Below, one piece after another: positions 12,201 to 24,200 of a DNA stretch of 64,000 bases. How positions within the stretch are numbered: position 1 is the stretch's first letter; each line of letters begins with the position of its first letter. The notes under the pieces were generated by a model. That model was not told where the DNA came from and made no database searches. It saw only the letters and a list, made by a program, of their open reading frames with translations. The translations under genes and the position numbers were made by a program. The DNA is taken from positions 511,501-575,500 of the forward strand of contig JAZKJV010009621.1 of NCBI GenBank assembly GCA_037367405.1, given 5' to 3'. The stretch is from Ottelia alismoides (taxonomy: Eukaryota > Streptophyta > Magnoliopsida > Alismatales > Hydrocharitaceae).

Positions 12201-15200
12201 ACAATCTCATATGTCAAGACCACACTCTCCATAAGTTGTCGATCATGGAGGAAAGCACTTTGGACTGGTGAGACAATCTTATTCAACAATCCCCTCAACC
12301 GATTTGCCAATACATTAGCAATAATCACGTAAATCGCATTTCAGGGTGCGATGGACATGAAGTCTTGCACCTTTGAGGCAGCATCTTTCTTGGGGAGCAA
12401 GAAAAGAAAGGCGTAGTTGAGCCTATTGAAGCCAAAATTTCCCTCTATTAACTCCCTCACCACCACCATAAGCTCATCAAAGACAAGATCCTAGAATTCC
12501 CGATAAAGAATACAGGGAACCCATCTGGGCCAGGACACCCAACCGGGTTAAGTGCAAACAAAGCCTCTCTTACCTCTAGCAAATCAAAAGGTCTCATCGG
12601 GTCCTCTCCATCGGTGCAGGAAATATAGTTTACCCCTAAATCCAGCCACAGGGATCCAATGTAGAGTGTCCTCCTGCACATGTTCATGTAGTATTACGTC
12701 ACCACCCTTGCCACTTCCACCTCCCCACGCACCTCCACACCCCCACCTCGATCGAATGGATCAGGCTCCTTCTTCTGCCATTTGCCATCTTGTGAAAAAA
12801 CATGGTGTTAGCATCGCTCTCCTTAAGCCATTGGTGCCTTGACCTTTGTCTCCATTCACATTCTCTCTTCTTATCTTCTTCCAAGATCATCTGTGCCAGA
12901 ACGCAGCTTGAGATCTCCTCCTCGCCCAGCTCCCTATCATTCTCCAGTAGGTCCAGCCTCATCATCTCATCCTGGGCCTAGTTCCGCCTTAGCCCACACT
13001 GAGCCCAAGTGACCCTCCTGAACTCCAGAAGTTTCCTGCGCAGAGCAGCCAACTTCAAGGCCGTTCTCACAGTAACCGAGCCCTCCACCACCGGATATGT
13101 CCAGTAAGAGGTAACCAAAATTTCCCTCTATGAATACCATCACCACCACCATAAGCTCATCAGAGACAAGATCCTAGAATTCACGATAAAAGAATACAGG
13201 GAACCCATCCGGGCCAAGACACCCGACTAGGTTAAGCTTAAACAAAGCCTTTCTTACCTCCAGCAAATCAAAAGGTCTCATCAGGTCCTCTCCATCAGTG
13301 CATGAAATATGGTTTATCCCCAAACCCAGCCACCTGGATCCAATGTAGGGCATCCTCCTGCACATGTTCGTGTAGTATTGCGTCACTGCTCATGCCACTT
13401 CCACCTCCCCACGCACCTTCGCAGCCCCCACCTCGATTGAATGGATCAGGCTCCTTCTTCTGCCATTTGCCATGTTGTGAAAAAATATGGTGTTAGCATC
13501 GCCCTCCTTAAGCCATTGTTGTCTTGACTTTTGTCTCCATTCACATTCTCTCTTCTTATCTTCCTCTTCCAAGATCATCTGTGCCAAAACGCAGCTTGAG
13601 ATCTCCTCCTCACCCTGCTCCCTATCATATTCTCCAGTTGGTCCAGCCTCATCATCTCATCCTGGGTCTAGTTCCGCCTCAGCCCACGTGGAGCCCTAGT
13701 GACCCTTCTGAACTCCAGAAACTCCTGCACAGAGCAGCCAACTTCAAGGCCATTCTCACAGTAACCAAGCCCTCCACCACCAGATCTGTCCAATAAGAGG
13801 TAACTCATGGAATCCCTCCTCCCATAACCAGCAACACTCGAATCTGAAATACGAAGATAAACCATTGCCATTGTAAGTGTCCAAAAATGGAAATCATTAT
13901 CGGTATGTCCCACCTAATAAAAATAATGCATAGCTCTTAGTATGAAGATAAACCACTTCGTGCGACGATGCATGAAGGGGGAAGGCGGCGTGGAGATCCT
14001 CTGCTTGGGAAGAATGGTCACCACCTAATGGGTTTGAGGCTCGCGCGGAGGAGCAAAGAACATGGGGAGAAGGATCGGGGACGCCGCTTGCCTGGGGTTG
14101 CGTCGCGGAGAGGGTGGCGTCGCTGGGAGTTGCCTCAGAAGGGATGTGTAGCGAGGGAGAGTCGAGAGGTCTTATGCAGGTGCCAGGAGATGGGGTGCGG
14201 GATCATGGCCTCGTTGCATTGCCAGGTGCAGGAGCATCGTGCGAGGAGAAGATGAAACCTGCGCCTACGTTGAAGATTCTCACAATCTGTAGAGGTCGCA
14301 TCACCTGGATCTGGAACAGCATGGATGAACCACTGCCTGGATCTGGATTTAGGGTTTCGATCGAAACCCTAGAATGACGTGAACTTCAAAATATCTAGAC
14401 TCGGGGTTTCAAGAAACCCTAAACCCCAAATTTAGAATTTAATCTTAGAACAACTCACTCCATAAAAATAATCTTCAAACAAAACATTACAATCAAATCT
14501 CGAATAGATAAAGAACACGAAATCCTGAAGAATCGAACCCGCTCTGATACCATGTTAGAAAATAGAAAATGTGGAAGCGAATGATAAACTGAGCATAAGA
14601 AAAGAGATAAAACATGAAGAACACAATGATTTTTACGTGGAACCATACTCCCTAAGGAGCGGGATGAAATCACGGGAGAAGTCCTCAAAGGGGCGGATAT
14701 TGCATTCCTTTTTCTCAATGGACTACAGGTGTTTGGGGCTCTATATATAGCACCCAAGGAGTCTCCACATCTCCAAACTGGTAGATGTGGGACTAAACTC
14801 TGGATGGGGTAAATGGATCCTGGAGAGATCCATTTACCCATCTCCCATACATATGGTGCATAACCAAATACTCCAACAGAAACCACGGGAGAACACCTCA
14901 AAGTGATGATGCACAATGGGTGCAAGGCTTCTTATATAGCCCCCATTGAGTCTCCAAGTCCCACAAATAGTAGAAGTGAGACTTAACCATTGGATGTGGC
15001 AATTGGACCCTGGAAGGATCCAATTGCCCATCACTATAATGATGCATATACTCCAACATATAGCGTGAAATCCTAAGGAGGAAAATAGAAGAATTACAAA
15101 GGTATCCTCGAGGGGTTACAAAATAAAATAAAGTGAGTAACCATAATTCTAACAAGCTAAAACTTCATACATCCACCCAACCTCACCGTGAATTTAGATG

Positions 15201-18200
15201 TTATAATGCAAATTGTTTTTCAGAAGAAGTAATCATGCAAAGATTTTGGATAGGCAACAATATAAAAAGTGATAATTTGTTTTAGATATTATCATGAAGA
15301 AGATATGATTTTGGAACCACAGTAAAGAATGGGTTTGATTCTTGAACAAGAAAAAGGTGTTTCCAGTTGGCCAAATTGACAGCTTCCCTGAATTATAGCA
15401 AAAAGAACCAGCCTGGTTGCATATAAGTGAGGACATGGTGATTTAACTATGTTGAGAAGGTGAAAAAAAAAGGAAATACACTTTGCACTTGAGCATAAAT
15501 AAAGTTATTAGCACTCCCAAGAGAAATATCAATGCACTCTTTGACGAAGTTTAGTATTGTTGATCTTTTTTCCTTAAGTTGATAATATTAGTACGAGAGA
15601 AGGTACCTCCAGAAATAAAATTCGTATTCACAGTACCAACATGGGATGGAACTAATGATGAACTCATCAAGCGAGGCAGTTGAGGTTGTTGATTGAGGGA
15701 GGTATAGTTTGTTGGATTTATAGCATCTTCGTTGCCAGAAGCAGTTGCTTCACTTTCACTAGAGTCAAAAAGTGCCTTTCCGTCGTACTCTACAACGTGT
15801 GCCCAGTTGTCATAGGCCTTCTTAACCAAGGAATCCACAAATACCTAAGAAATTGAAATAAAAGAGCTAAAAGGCCGAGATTATGACATAAAAATAGAGG
15901 CTACTCAGCAAACAGGTGACCACTTGGTTTTTCAAAAAAAAAAACAGGCTACCACTTCAATGACATACTCAAACAGGCAATATTCAAGGTTCAAGTAGAA
16001 CTCTTGTCATTAGACCCTTTGCCCACAAAATGTGCATGACTTTTTGTTTTTATACAAGTAAGACAAGGATACTCTTAAGACATGATAAAACATACTAGAG
16101 AGCAAAATTGCATTTGCGATATCTTAAGGAATAGCAATTAGCAAACTCCCAAAAGGGATAATTCCACCATCAATAATCACGACAAGCAATTTAGCAAGTT
16201 AAAGCAAACGAAGGTTGACAACTTGGCTTTAAAGGGTCTATTGAAATACAAGAGATCCGGGAACAGAAATGAGGGATGGATAATACTGGATTACAAAATG
16301 CATGAGGTGGAGATATTTTGAAAAAACCTTTTGATTGTCTGGAAGTGTTTCAGCTGCATAGTACTGCTCATTCGCGATCAGACCTCTGAATTCATAGATA
16401 TCATTGAAGATGACACCAACATTACGTGCTTCATTGGAATAATATATATAAAGTTTCCCCCGTAGAACACATGTCTTTGCATGCTCGACTAGAACCTCCC
16501 ACATCTTATTTGACATGCTACTTCCCAGAATCTAAGAGAATCAGGGATCAGAAAATTCAGTCCAGGGCAAATAAAGAATCAAAAAAGCAAATAAACAAAA
16601 AGGCTTTGGAATTGTACTATTTGAATCCTGTCAGATTTGAAGGATGAATTATGTAAGTGCAGATGGACAGCCTATCGCTGCCCCAGTGTATCCTTTCCAA
16701 AAAAAATATAAATAAAAAATGAGCTGAAATACAATTCAGTACGGTATGCCAAATCTCACAGTTCTCAGTTTCTGCTGATCCTTGACAACCAGCTTAAGGA
16801 AATCCTCGACAGTTTTTATTCCGGCTTTGTTCAGCTTTTTATGAAATGAACCATCCTTCCCGATCTTTTCCAACCTCCAAACCTCATCAGATAACATAGG
16901 TGGATAATGTTTTTTATACACTGAGCAAGTTGGGAGAAGATTTAGCAAGAAGAAACCTGATGGGAAATATAAAAACTTAAAAAATGCAATATGAAGCAGA
17001 CTTACATTCACCCCTGTGATCCTTAACAGTGAAAGCTTCTGTTTTTGCTTCCCGGATACGTATACCTTCACAAAATCCAGAAGCAACTTTCAGCCCTAAT
17101 CGAAACTTCCGGCTTCTTATCCAGCTGGAATTGTCCGTGAAAGTTAGATCTCCAAGAGTCCCAACACCTTCCTTTAAGGTTACCTGCAATTCTCCAGTCA
17201 GAAGAGGACGCTTTCCTTCTCTCTCCTTAACAACATGACTTTCAAATTCTTCCTCTGTCCAGCTTTCGTCATCTTCATTGTTGAAATCACCCTCAAGAAC
17301 TACCACATCCAACTTGGCAGAAGCTTCAGGTCCAGATGTCACCACATGCCCTGAATTTGCATCTAATAATACAACATGAATTGCAGCCCCTTGTTCTCCT
17401 TCAACTTTGCCTCCAGTAAATAAAGACAGAGATATGGTTGTTCTAAATAGAAGTTGCAGGTTCCTTCCATCCGGACCTTCCAATCGTTTTGGAGACGACC
17501 TGTACCCAAAAGAGAACTTAATGACACCACTGATCTATTACCTGTCATAGGTTCACATCTATATAATTTAATAAAAAATTTACAGAAAAAAGATGGCAGA
17601 CAGATTAAACCTTAGAGGAAAAGAAAAGCAGATAACATGGTAGGCAGTGATGGATATTGAACAAAAAATAAGAAAAGAATGTACTATCATGTTCAACAAA
17701 TCTAAAGAAAATCAGCTACTGATTGCAGATCACTTTATTAAGGTCCAACGCCACAAGTAGATCTAAGGGTACATTGCACATGCCAGATATCTTCCCGGGA
17801 GGAATAGGGGTGTGGGGATATGGCAATAACACTTGGGAGGTTGTGATATGGTTAGATATATGTTGAGAAGATTAAATGGCAGTCCAAAGTAAGCATGCAT
17901 GGAGTATGTCGACCTACCAGCTTCTCGATCTATAGAATCAATTGATCTATCAAATGAAACTAAGATACTACGTATCCCGCATCATTTTATTTCACCACGC
18001 ATAAATATAATACACCAATACTCCCCCATAACCGTCTTTTTGGACTCCATGTGCCTAGCCTCTGTACCTAATACACATGGGCCACATTGTTGTCACATAG
18101 CTCCGGAAAGATGATAGACCATCACATGGAAAGATGGTTGACCATCACGTCCCCTATCCTCAAGAATTTGAAGGCTCTTCAATGATTTCACTGAATCAAA

Positions 18201-21200
18201 GTTTGAATTGATAGCACCTCCTTCAGGATTTCTGTTAGAACCACGTGTGGCAATTCGCAAGAAGACGTCTCCCCAGTTTTTGTTCTTTGGGCAATCTGGC
18301 ATGCTAGAAACGAGAATATCCTTAGGAGAACGATTTTATGCTGAAAATGTACTTGGTCATTTCAAGGGCCAGATGTTAACCCACTACGACCTTCCAAATG
18401 AACTCTATAAATGTAACACTGGCTTTCAAATGAAATCTGTGTGGTGAGACCCATCTCGGGTTCTCACCCTTTTTCCCTCAAAAAAAATCAAAATTTGAAT
18501 TGAAATAGCATATTATAAGATAAGTTTGTGAATATACTATTATACTTTTAGTTGATCTTTAAATGATAGAGACTTGATTGCAGGGGTGTGGCTTGGGAAA
18601 TCAAATGGCTAAATTTGCAAGTTTTAGAGTACTGAATGTCCCCACCTTCCTGCAATTCTAGCTGGACCCAACTTTGCCAAAGCACGCTCCACCTCTTCAC
18701 TAACCTGAACAAATAAAAACCACAACGGTTCAGAAAGAAGTGGACATCAGGTTAAGAGAGGAAAATAAATAGAACTCCTGACCCATTTCCCACGGCATGA
18801 AAATGGAATAAGTCAAAAAGACAAGTTTTACACTCAAACATACAAACTAAATAAATCCCAAACATGGCCAAAGGTAAAACCACAAGATGTGCAAACAAAA
18901 TATAGTACAATAAAAAATTCAACGAATGCAAAGTTAGAACCCTCTTTATGTAAACGCCAAACATGGATGCTAGTATACTATGCAGGAGATGACCAACCAA
19001 GCACTACTGTAAGAAAAGTTGTGGTGCTTACAAAAAACCAATCATAAAGTGTGAGACCAAGTTTGATTTTTGCCGAATGCTTACAGGCAATTAAATGCTA
19101 GAATTTAAAACCTACCTAACATGTTTCAGAAAATGGACCCCAGATATTAAGCGGCTATGATAAATCCATCAAATATACCATATAGCTTTAAAAAAATTAT
19201 AGCAGTATCAGACATTCAACAACAGAAATTGGAATATATTCGTGTCGATGCTTCTGATTAAAATTATTTGGTAATATGAACTGCATTATGACTTCCTACA
19301 AAAGACTTGAAAGAGCACCGAAGAAATGCCATACCACTCTGCGAAGAATGGGCTCAATAGAAGAACATAGCTTTTGAAGGCTGTCAAGCTTGAGAGCTTC
19401 TATAATTACACTGCAGCAAAAAAATAAGAAGTAAGCAACAATACAGGAAAGCCAAGGATGCATGATTTCTTGAAGTAATTGTATAATAAATATGATAAAC
19501 ATTATTTGTATTATAAAAAATGAATATTACCCATCAAATGACACGTCCCTTTTAAATTGAATTTTCTACAACGGCAAAAAACACCGGAAGTTAACTCGCA
19601 TAATGTCAACTATTTTTATATTTATGCTCTTGCATACTACAACCCCTGGCTAACTACTCCATGTAAACACAATTAGCCAGCAATTTGCATGTTGATGCAC
19701 AGAATTATAGTTTGGGCATTAGTAAGGCTGAGTCGAACAATAACCTGAATGCAAAATTCTGCAATCACGGTTATTGTATGCAATGCCCCCAAACACAGTC
19801 ACACATCTAAAACTTATGAAGTTTGACAATGGGTTATAAGAGTGGGGATTACTACCTGACAACTTGAGCTTAAGCATGTTGGACAGTTGCCAACAAGTCC
19901 ACTTGGCATGCTCAATAAGTTTTCAAATTCATTTTTCCCCGATAACAATTCGAGGACCTAATCTCGGGACATTACAAATAGTATCAGATCGGGTTCCCTC
20001 TGGTAGTGGAAAGGATTGCTCGAGGAGACCTAAAACCTGGAGAGTGCATCCACCATTGTTATTCGGAGTAAGTGATGGAGTTATAAAAGTAGGGTTGGCT
20101 ATTGAGTCACGGCTCGATGAGCCAGGCTCGGGCTCGGCTCGATAAGGGCTCGTGAGCCTGGCTCATTAGGCTATTGAGTCGAGCCTGAGCCAAACTTTTG
20201 GGCTTGATAGCTTAACGAGCCGAGCCTGGGCCGAGCCGAGCTCGGCTCGATAACTCAATAAGGGGCTCGATAAGGAATATATATACATATAATACTTGTA
20301 TATGATACAAACAAAATAAAAGAATCCCCTTGCAATTTTCCCTCCACTAACTTTGCCCCTCCCACGAGTCACGACTCATGACTCAATTCTCAAAATCTCA
20401 TTCAAGCCCACACATTAGTCGCCCGCCCAGGCATTAGAAAATTAATAATTTTTTCTTTTTTTATAAGCAAATAGAATGTTACAATATATATTATAATTAC
20501 GATTTTGTTCACAACTTGGATAGTGACCTACTGGTAAGGAACACGGATTAGATAGAGCATGTCTTGAGTTCGAACCCGTGCAAAACACTTTTCCACCAAA
20601 AAGTGTTCATTTTCCTTAACGAGCTTGCATTGGGCTTGAGCTCAGACTGGGCTCGATGAGGAGCTCGGGCTCGATAAGGGGCCCGGCTCGAGCATTATCA
20701 AGCCTAAGCCAACTCGATAAGGGCTCGAGCTCATAAAGCCCGAGCCCAAACCAGCTCGGCTGGGCTCGAACAAGCCCAAGCCTGGCTGGGCTTATCGAGC
20801 CCGAGCCAGGGGTTGGCTCGGCTCGTTGGGCTCGATAGCCCACCCTATATAAAAGTAGTGGATTAGTACTTGACAACTTAAGCTTAAGCATTTTGAATGG
20901 TTGTCAACGAATCCAATTGAACCCAAGCCCGATGAGTTGATTTTCCATGATAACGGTTACCTAAGTCTAGGACGTTACATTGTAGCACCCCAATACATCA
21001 AATACAAGATAGTGAATTCCAATCAACATTATATGGAAAGAGCGTGCCTTTGCTAGCCACAACATGAGAGCCCACTGCCAATAGACAATCTAAACCATGA
21101 TCTCTAGGTTAGTTGCGTTCCTTGTAGCACTACACAAGCTAGACAGCATTATAATTTTTGAGTTTTTTTTAGGGATCACATTCTAGGTCTCTTGATGTCT

Positions 21201-24200
21201 ACTGTTTTTTCTGCATGCCCTCTGCAATTTCAACCTGCTACCAACTCCATTCCCACCCACTTTTATGTCCATCCTTAAAGCCATCAGTAACAGTAAAAGC
21301 AGCACCTTCTAAAGAGGTTAGTGATAGTATATACTGAACAAACAACTTCAATTTCAAGAACATTCATCACAAAGGGATTAGAAATAAAGTACAGCAATGG
21401 AATAACAGTAATGAAAGATGAAAATGTTCATTACTTACTAGGATATACCAAGTAGAACATCGAATAGTCAATGCAAGTTTTAAAAACATATGAAAAATCT
21501 GTTAACTTATAAGTGATGATTCAATCAGCAGACCAGATGCCACAATATGATCAGCATATGAAATGATCAACAAATTGGTGTGGCAGTAGTACAGCTAATT
21601 GCATATCCTCTTATAAATTAACCAGTTGGATGAATAACAAGACAGACATCAGAACTAAGACATGCCAGTTCTTCACATTTTTTTTAATAAAATGGGGCGA
21701 ACACCTCTGAGTGTCTCCCCCTTTTTTGAGCGTCAAAAAAAAAACAAGACAGACATCAGAACTAAGAAATCAATGCACAAGGCATGCCAGTCTGATTGTG
21801 AGCAACTGGACCGATTCCCAAAACTTTTCCTCCACACACCAGTGCTAATATTTCCTCCAGGTTTGATGCGGATTGAAAATCGGCGTGGACAAAATAATGA
21901 TAATTTTTTATGGTGGATATTTGGTAGAAGAACGAGAGGGGTTGAGAAGAAGAACATGCCGGAATGCGCGGGGTTGAAGGGAAGAACATGAAGATCACGA
22001 GGAGAGAGAGAGAGACAAGGGAGAGGGAGATAAAAATCTCAGAGTTCATTCATACTTAACTGACTAAAAACATTGGGCTACCATCTCTTTATATAGGAGA
22101 GATGGGGTTACAAAAATAGTAAACTAATTAAAATTGACAACCAACTTATCCTAATTTGACTCTGACAAAATTTAAAATTCAAATTGACCTTTAATTATCC
22201 TAATTGGACTCTAATTAATTAATTGACCAAATTAAATCTACGAATAAACATTGAGATCACAGGCGATCTCAATTATTTAATTAGACAATTAAGATAACTT
22301 AAAAACGTAAATAAAATTGACCACTAATTAATTAAATAAATTCCGCCCTATAATTCGAGGTCACGCTGCATCAACTCTCCTCCGCTTTAAAAATTCGTCT
22401 CCCGACGAATTGCTTGACGTAGATGCGCGTTGGAGAATTCATCCTTGAATTGTGGCTTCCATTTCCTCCAATTCGATCATTTTCAATGTTACGTTTGTAG
22501 TTTTTCCCAATTGGGGGGCATCTCTGCAATTTTCGTACCCCTTCAATTTTCCTCACATTCCTATTGCCTTTGGCCTTTCTGCAAATAGGAGTTTTAGGGG
22601 GTTTTACTTTGCAAATCTTCCCACTTATTCTCCAATCCCCTTCTTCCAGGGATTTGAGTCCCGTCAATCTCGGTCCTGTTAGGGTTGGGGCCTTTTTTTT
22701 ATGCGCGGGAGGGCGGCAAGGCATCTCTGACACGCTGGCGGCGGCGGCGATTTGGTGGCGTTGGCTGGAGCGGCGGCTTCTGGGGGACGAGGGCTGGTGC
22801 GGTTCTGGCATTCGGGCGGGGGAGGCAGCCGCGCAAGGTGGCGCAGTTGCAGGAAGGCGGGGATCGCAGGGGAGGGCGCAGGGTGCTGGGGAAAGGATCG
22901 GGATGCGGGGGAGCCGGTGGATCGCGAGGGGCGGAGGGGAAGGTGGCTGGCGAGGAAGGAGAAGGCGGAGGCACGGGTGCGAAAGGGGGTGAGGTGGGAG
23001 GCGAGTGCGCAAAGAGGCGGCGGGAGGGTAAGGCGGTAGGTTGGGGGTGGCGAACGGGGCGCTGGGCGCGGATGGCGGCGCTGAGGAGATGGCGCGTGGT
23101 TGGTGGTCGTTGGGCGGTGAGGGGGCGCACGGCTGGCGGAGGTGGGGTTCTGACGAGAGAAGGAGGAGGCGACTGGCGAGGTCGGGGGGAGAAGAGAAGC
23201 GGGTGGGGGAAGGTGCCGCTGATATTAAGAGGAGGGTTGGGGTTTCCGGGTTTGCGGGAGAGGATGGCGGGGCTGTTAGGGGAGGAATGACGGCCGCGAG
23301 GACTGGGGAGGGTAGGGGAGTTACCTGGGACGGTCGGGGTGGTGCCAGGATGGCTGGAAGGGGCAGAGGGATCGATTCCGATGGCGGAATCAGATCTGGA
23401 ATCTCCTGGACAGCCACTGTTTCTTCGATTTTTTCTTCTAAAACGATCTGGACAGCAGCCGTTTTGTCTTCCCCCGCGATGATTTCTTCGTCCAAACTTG
23501 CGGCAGCGGCTTCGACGGGTGGAGGCTTCGATTGGGCGTTGCAGAAGGCTTCAACGTTGGCCATTAGATATCGAAACATGGACTGGACGTTGTTCTGCAA
23601 ATCACGTATCATGTGCTCCGTCTCTTTGAAGGAGGCATCGATGGTGGAGATGGCTCGACGTGTTTGTTCGGGTGAACGATGATGCCGACGCGAGCGCCTG
23701 GACGGATCGTTAGATCGTGGGGACGACCTAAATGCCATGCTCTGATACCAATTGATGCGGATTGAAAATCGACGTCGACAAAATAATGATAGTTTTTTAT
23801 GGTGGATATTTGGTAGAAGAACGAGAGGGGTTGAGAAGAAGAACACGCCGGAATGCGCGGGGTTGAAGGGAAGAACGTGAAGATCACGAGGAGAGAGAGA
23901 CAAGGGAGAGGGAGATAAAAATCTCAGAGTTCATTCATACTTAACTGAATAAAAACATCGGGCTACCATCTCTTTATATAGGAGAGATGGGGTTACAAAA
24001 ATAGTAAACTAATTAAAATTGACAACCAACTTATCCTAATTTGACTCTGACAAAATTTAAAATTCAAATTGACCTTTAATTATCCTAATTGGACTCTAAT
24101 TAATTAATTGACCAAATTAAATCTACGAATAAACGTTGAGATCACAGGCGATCTCAATTATTTAATTAGACAATTAAGATAACTTAAAAACGTAAATAAA

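Noticed and set aside
22452..23682. Several plus-strand ORFs up to 213 codons, rich in Gly, Arg and Trp
   Set aside because: Antisense shadows of the GC-rich minus-strand ORF of the LTR element; no domain and no start context.
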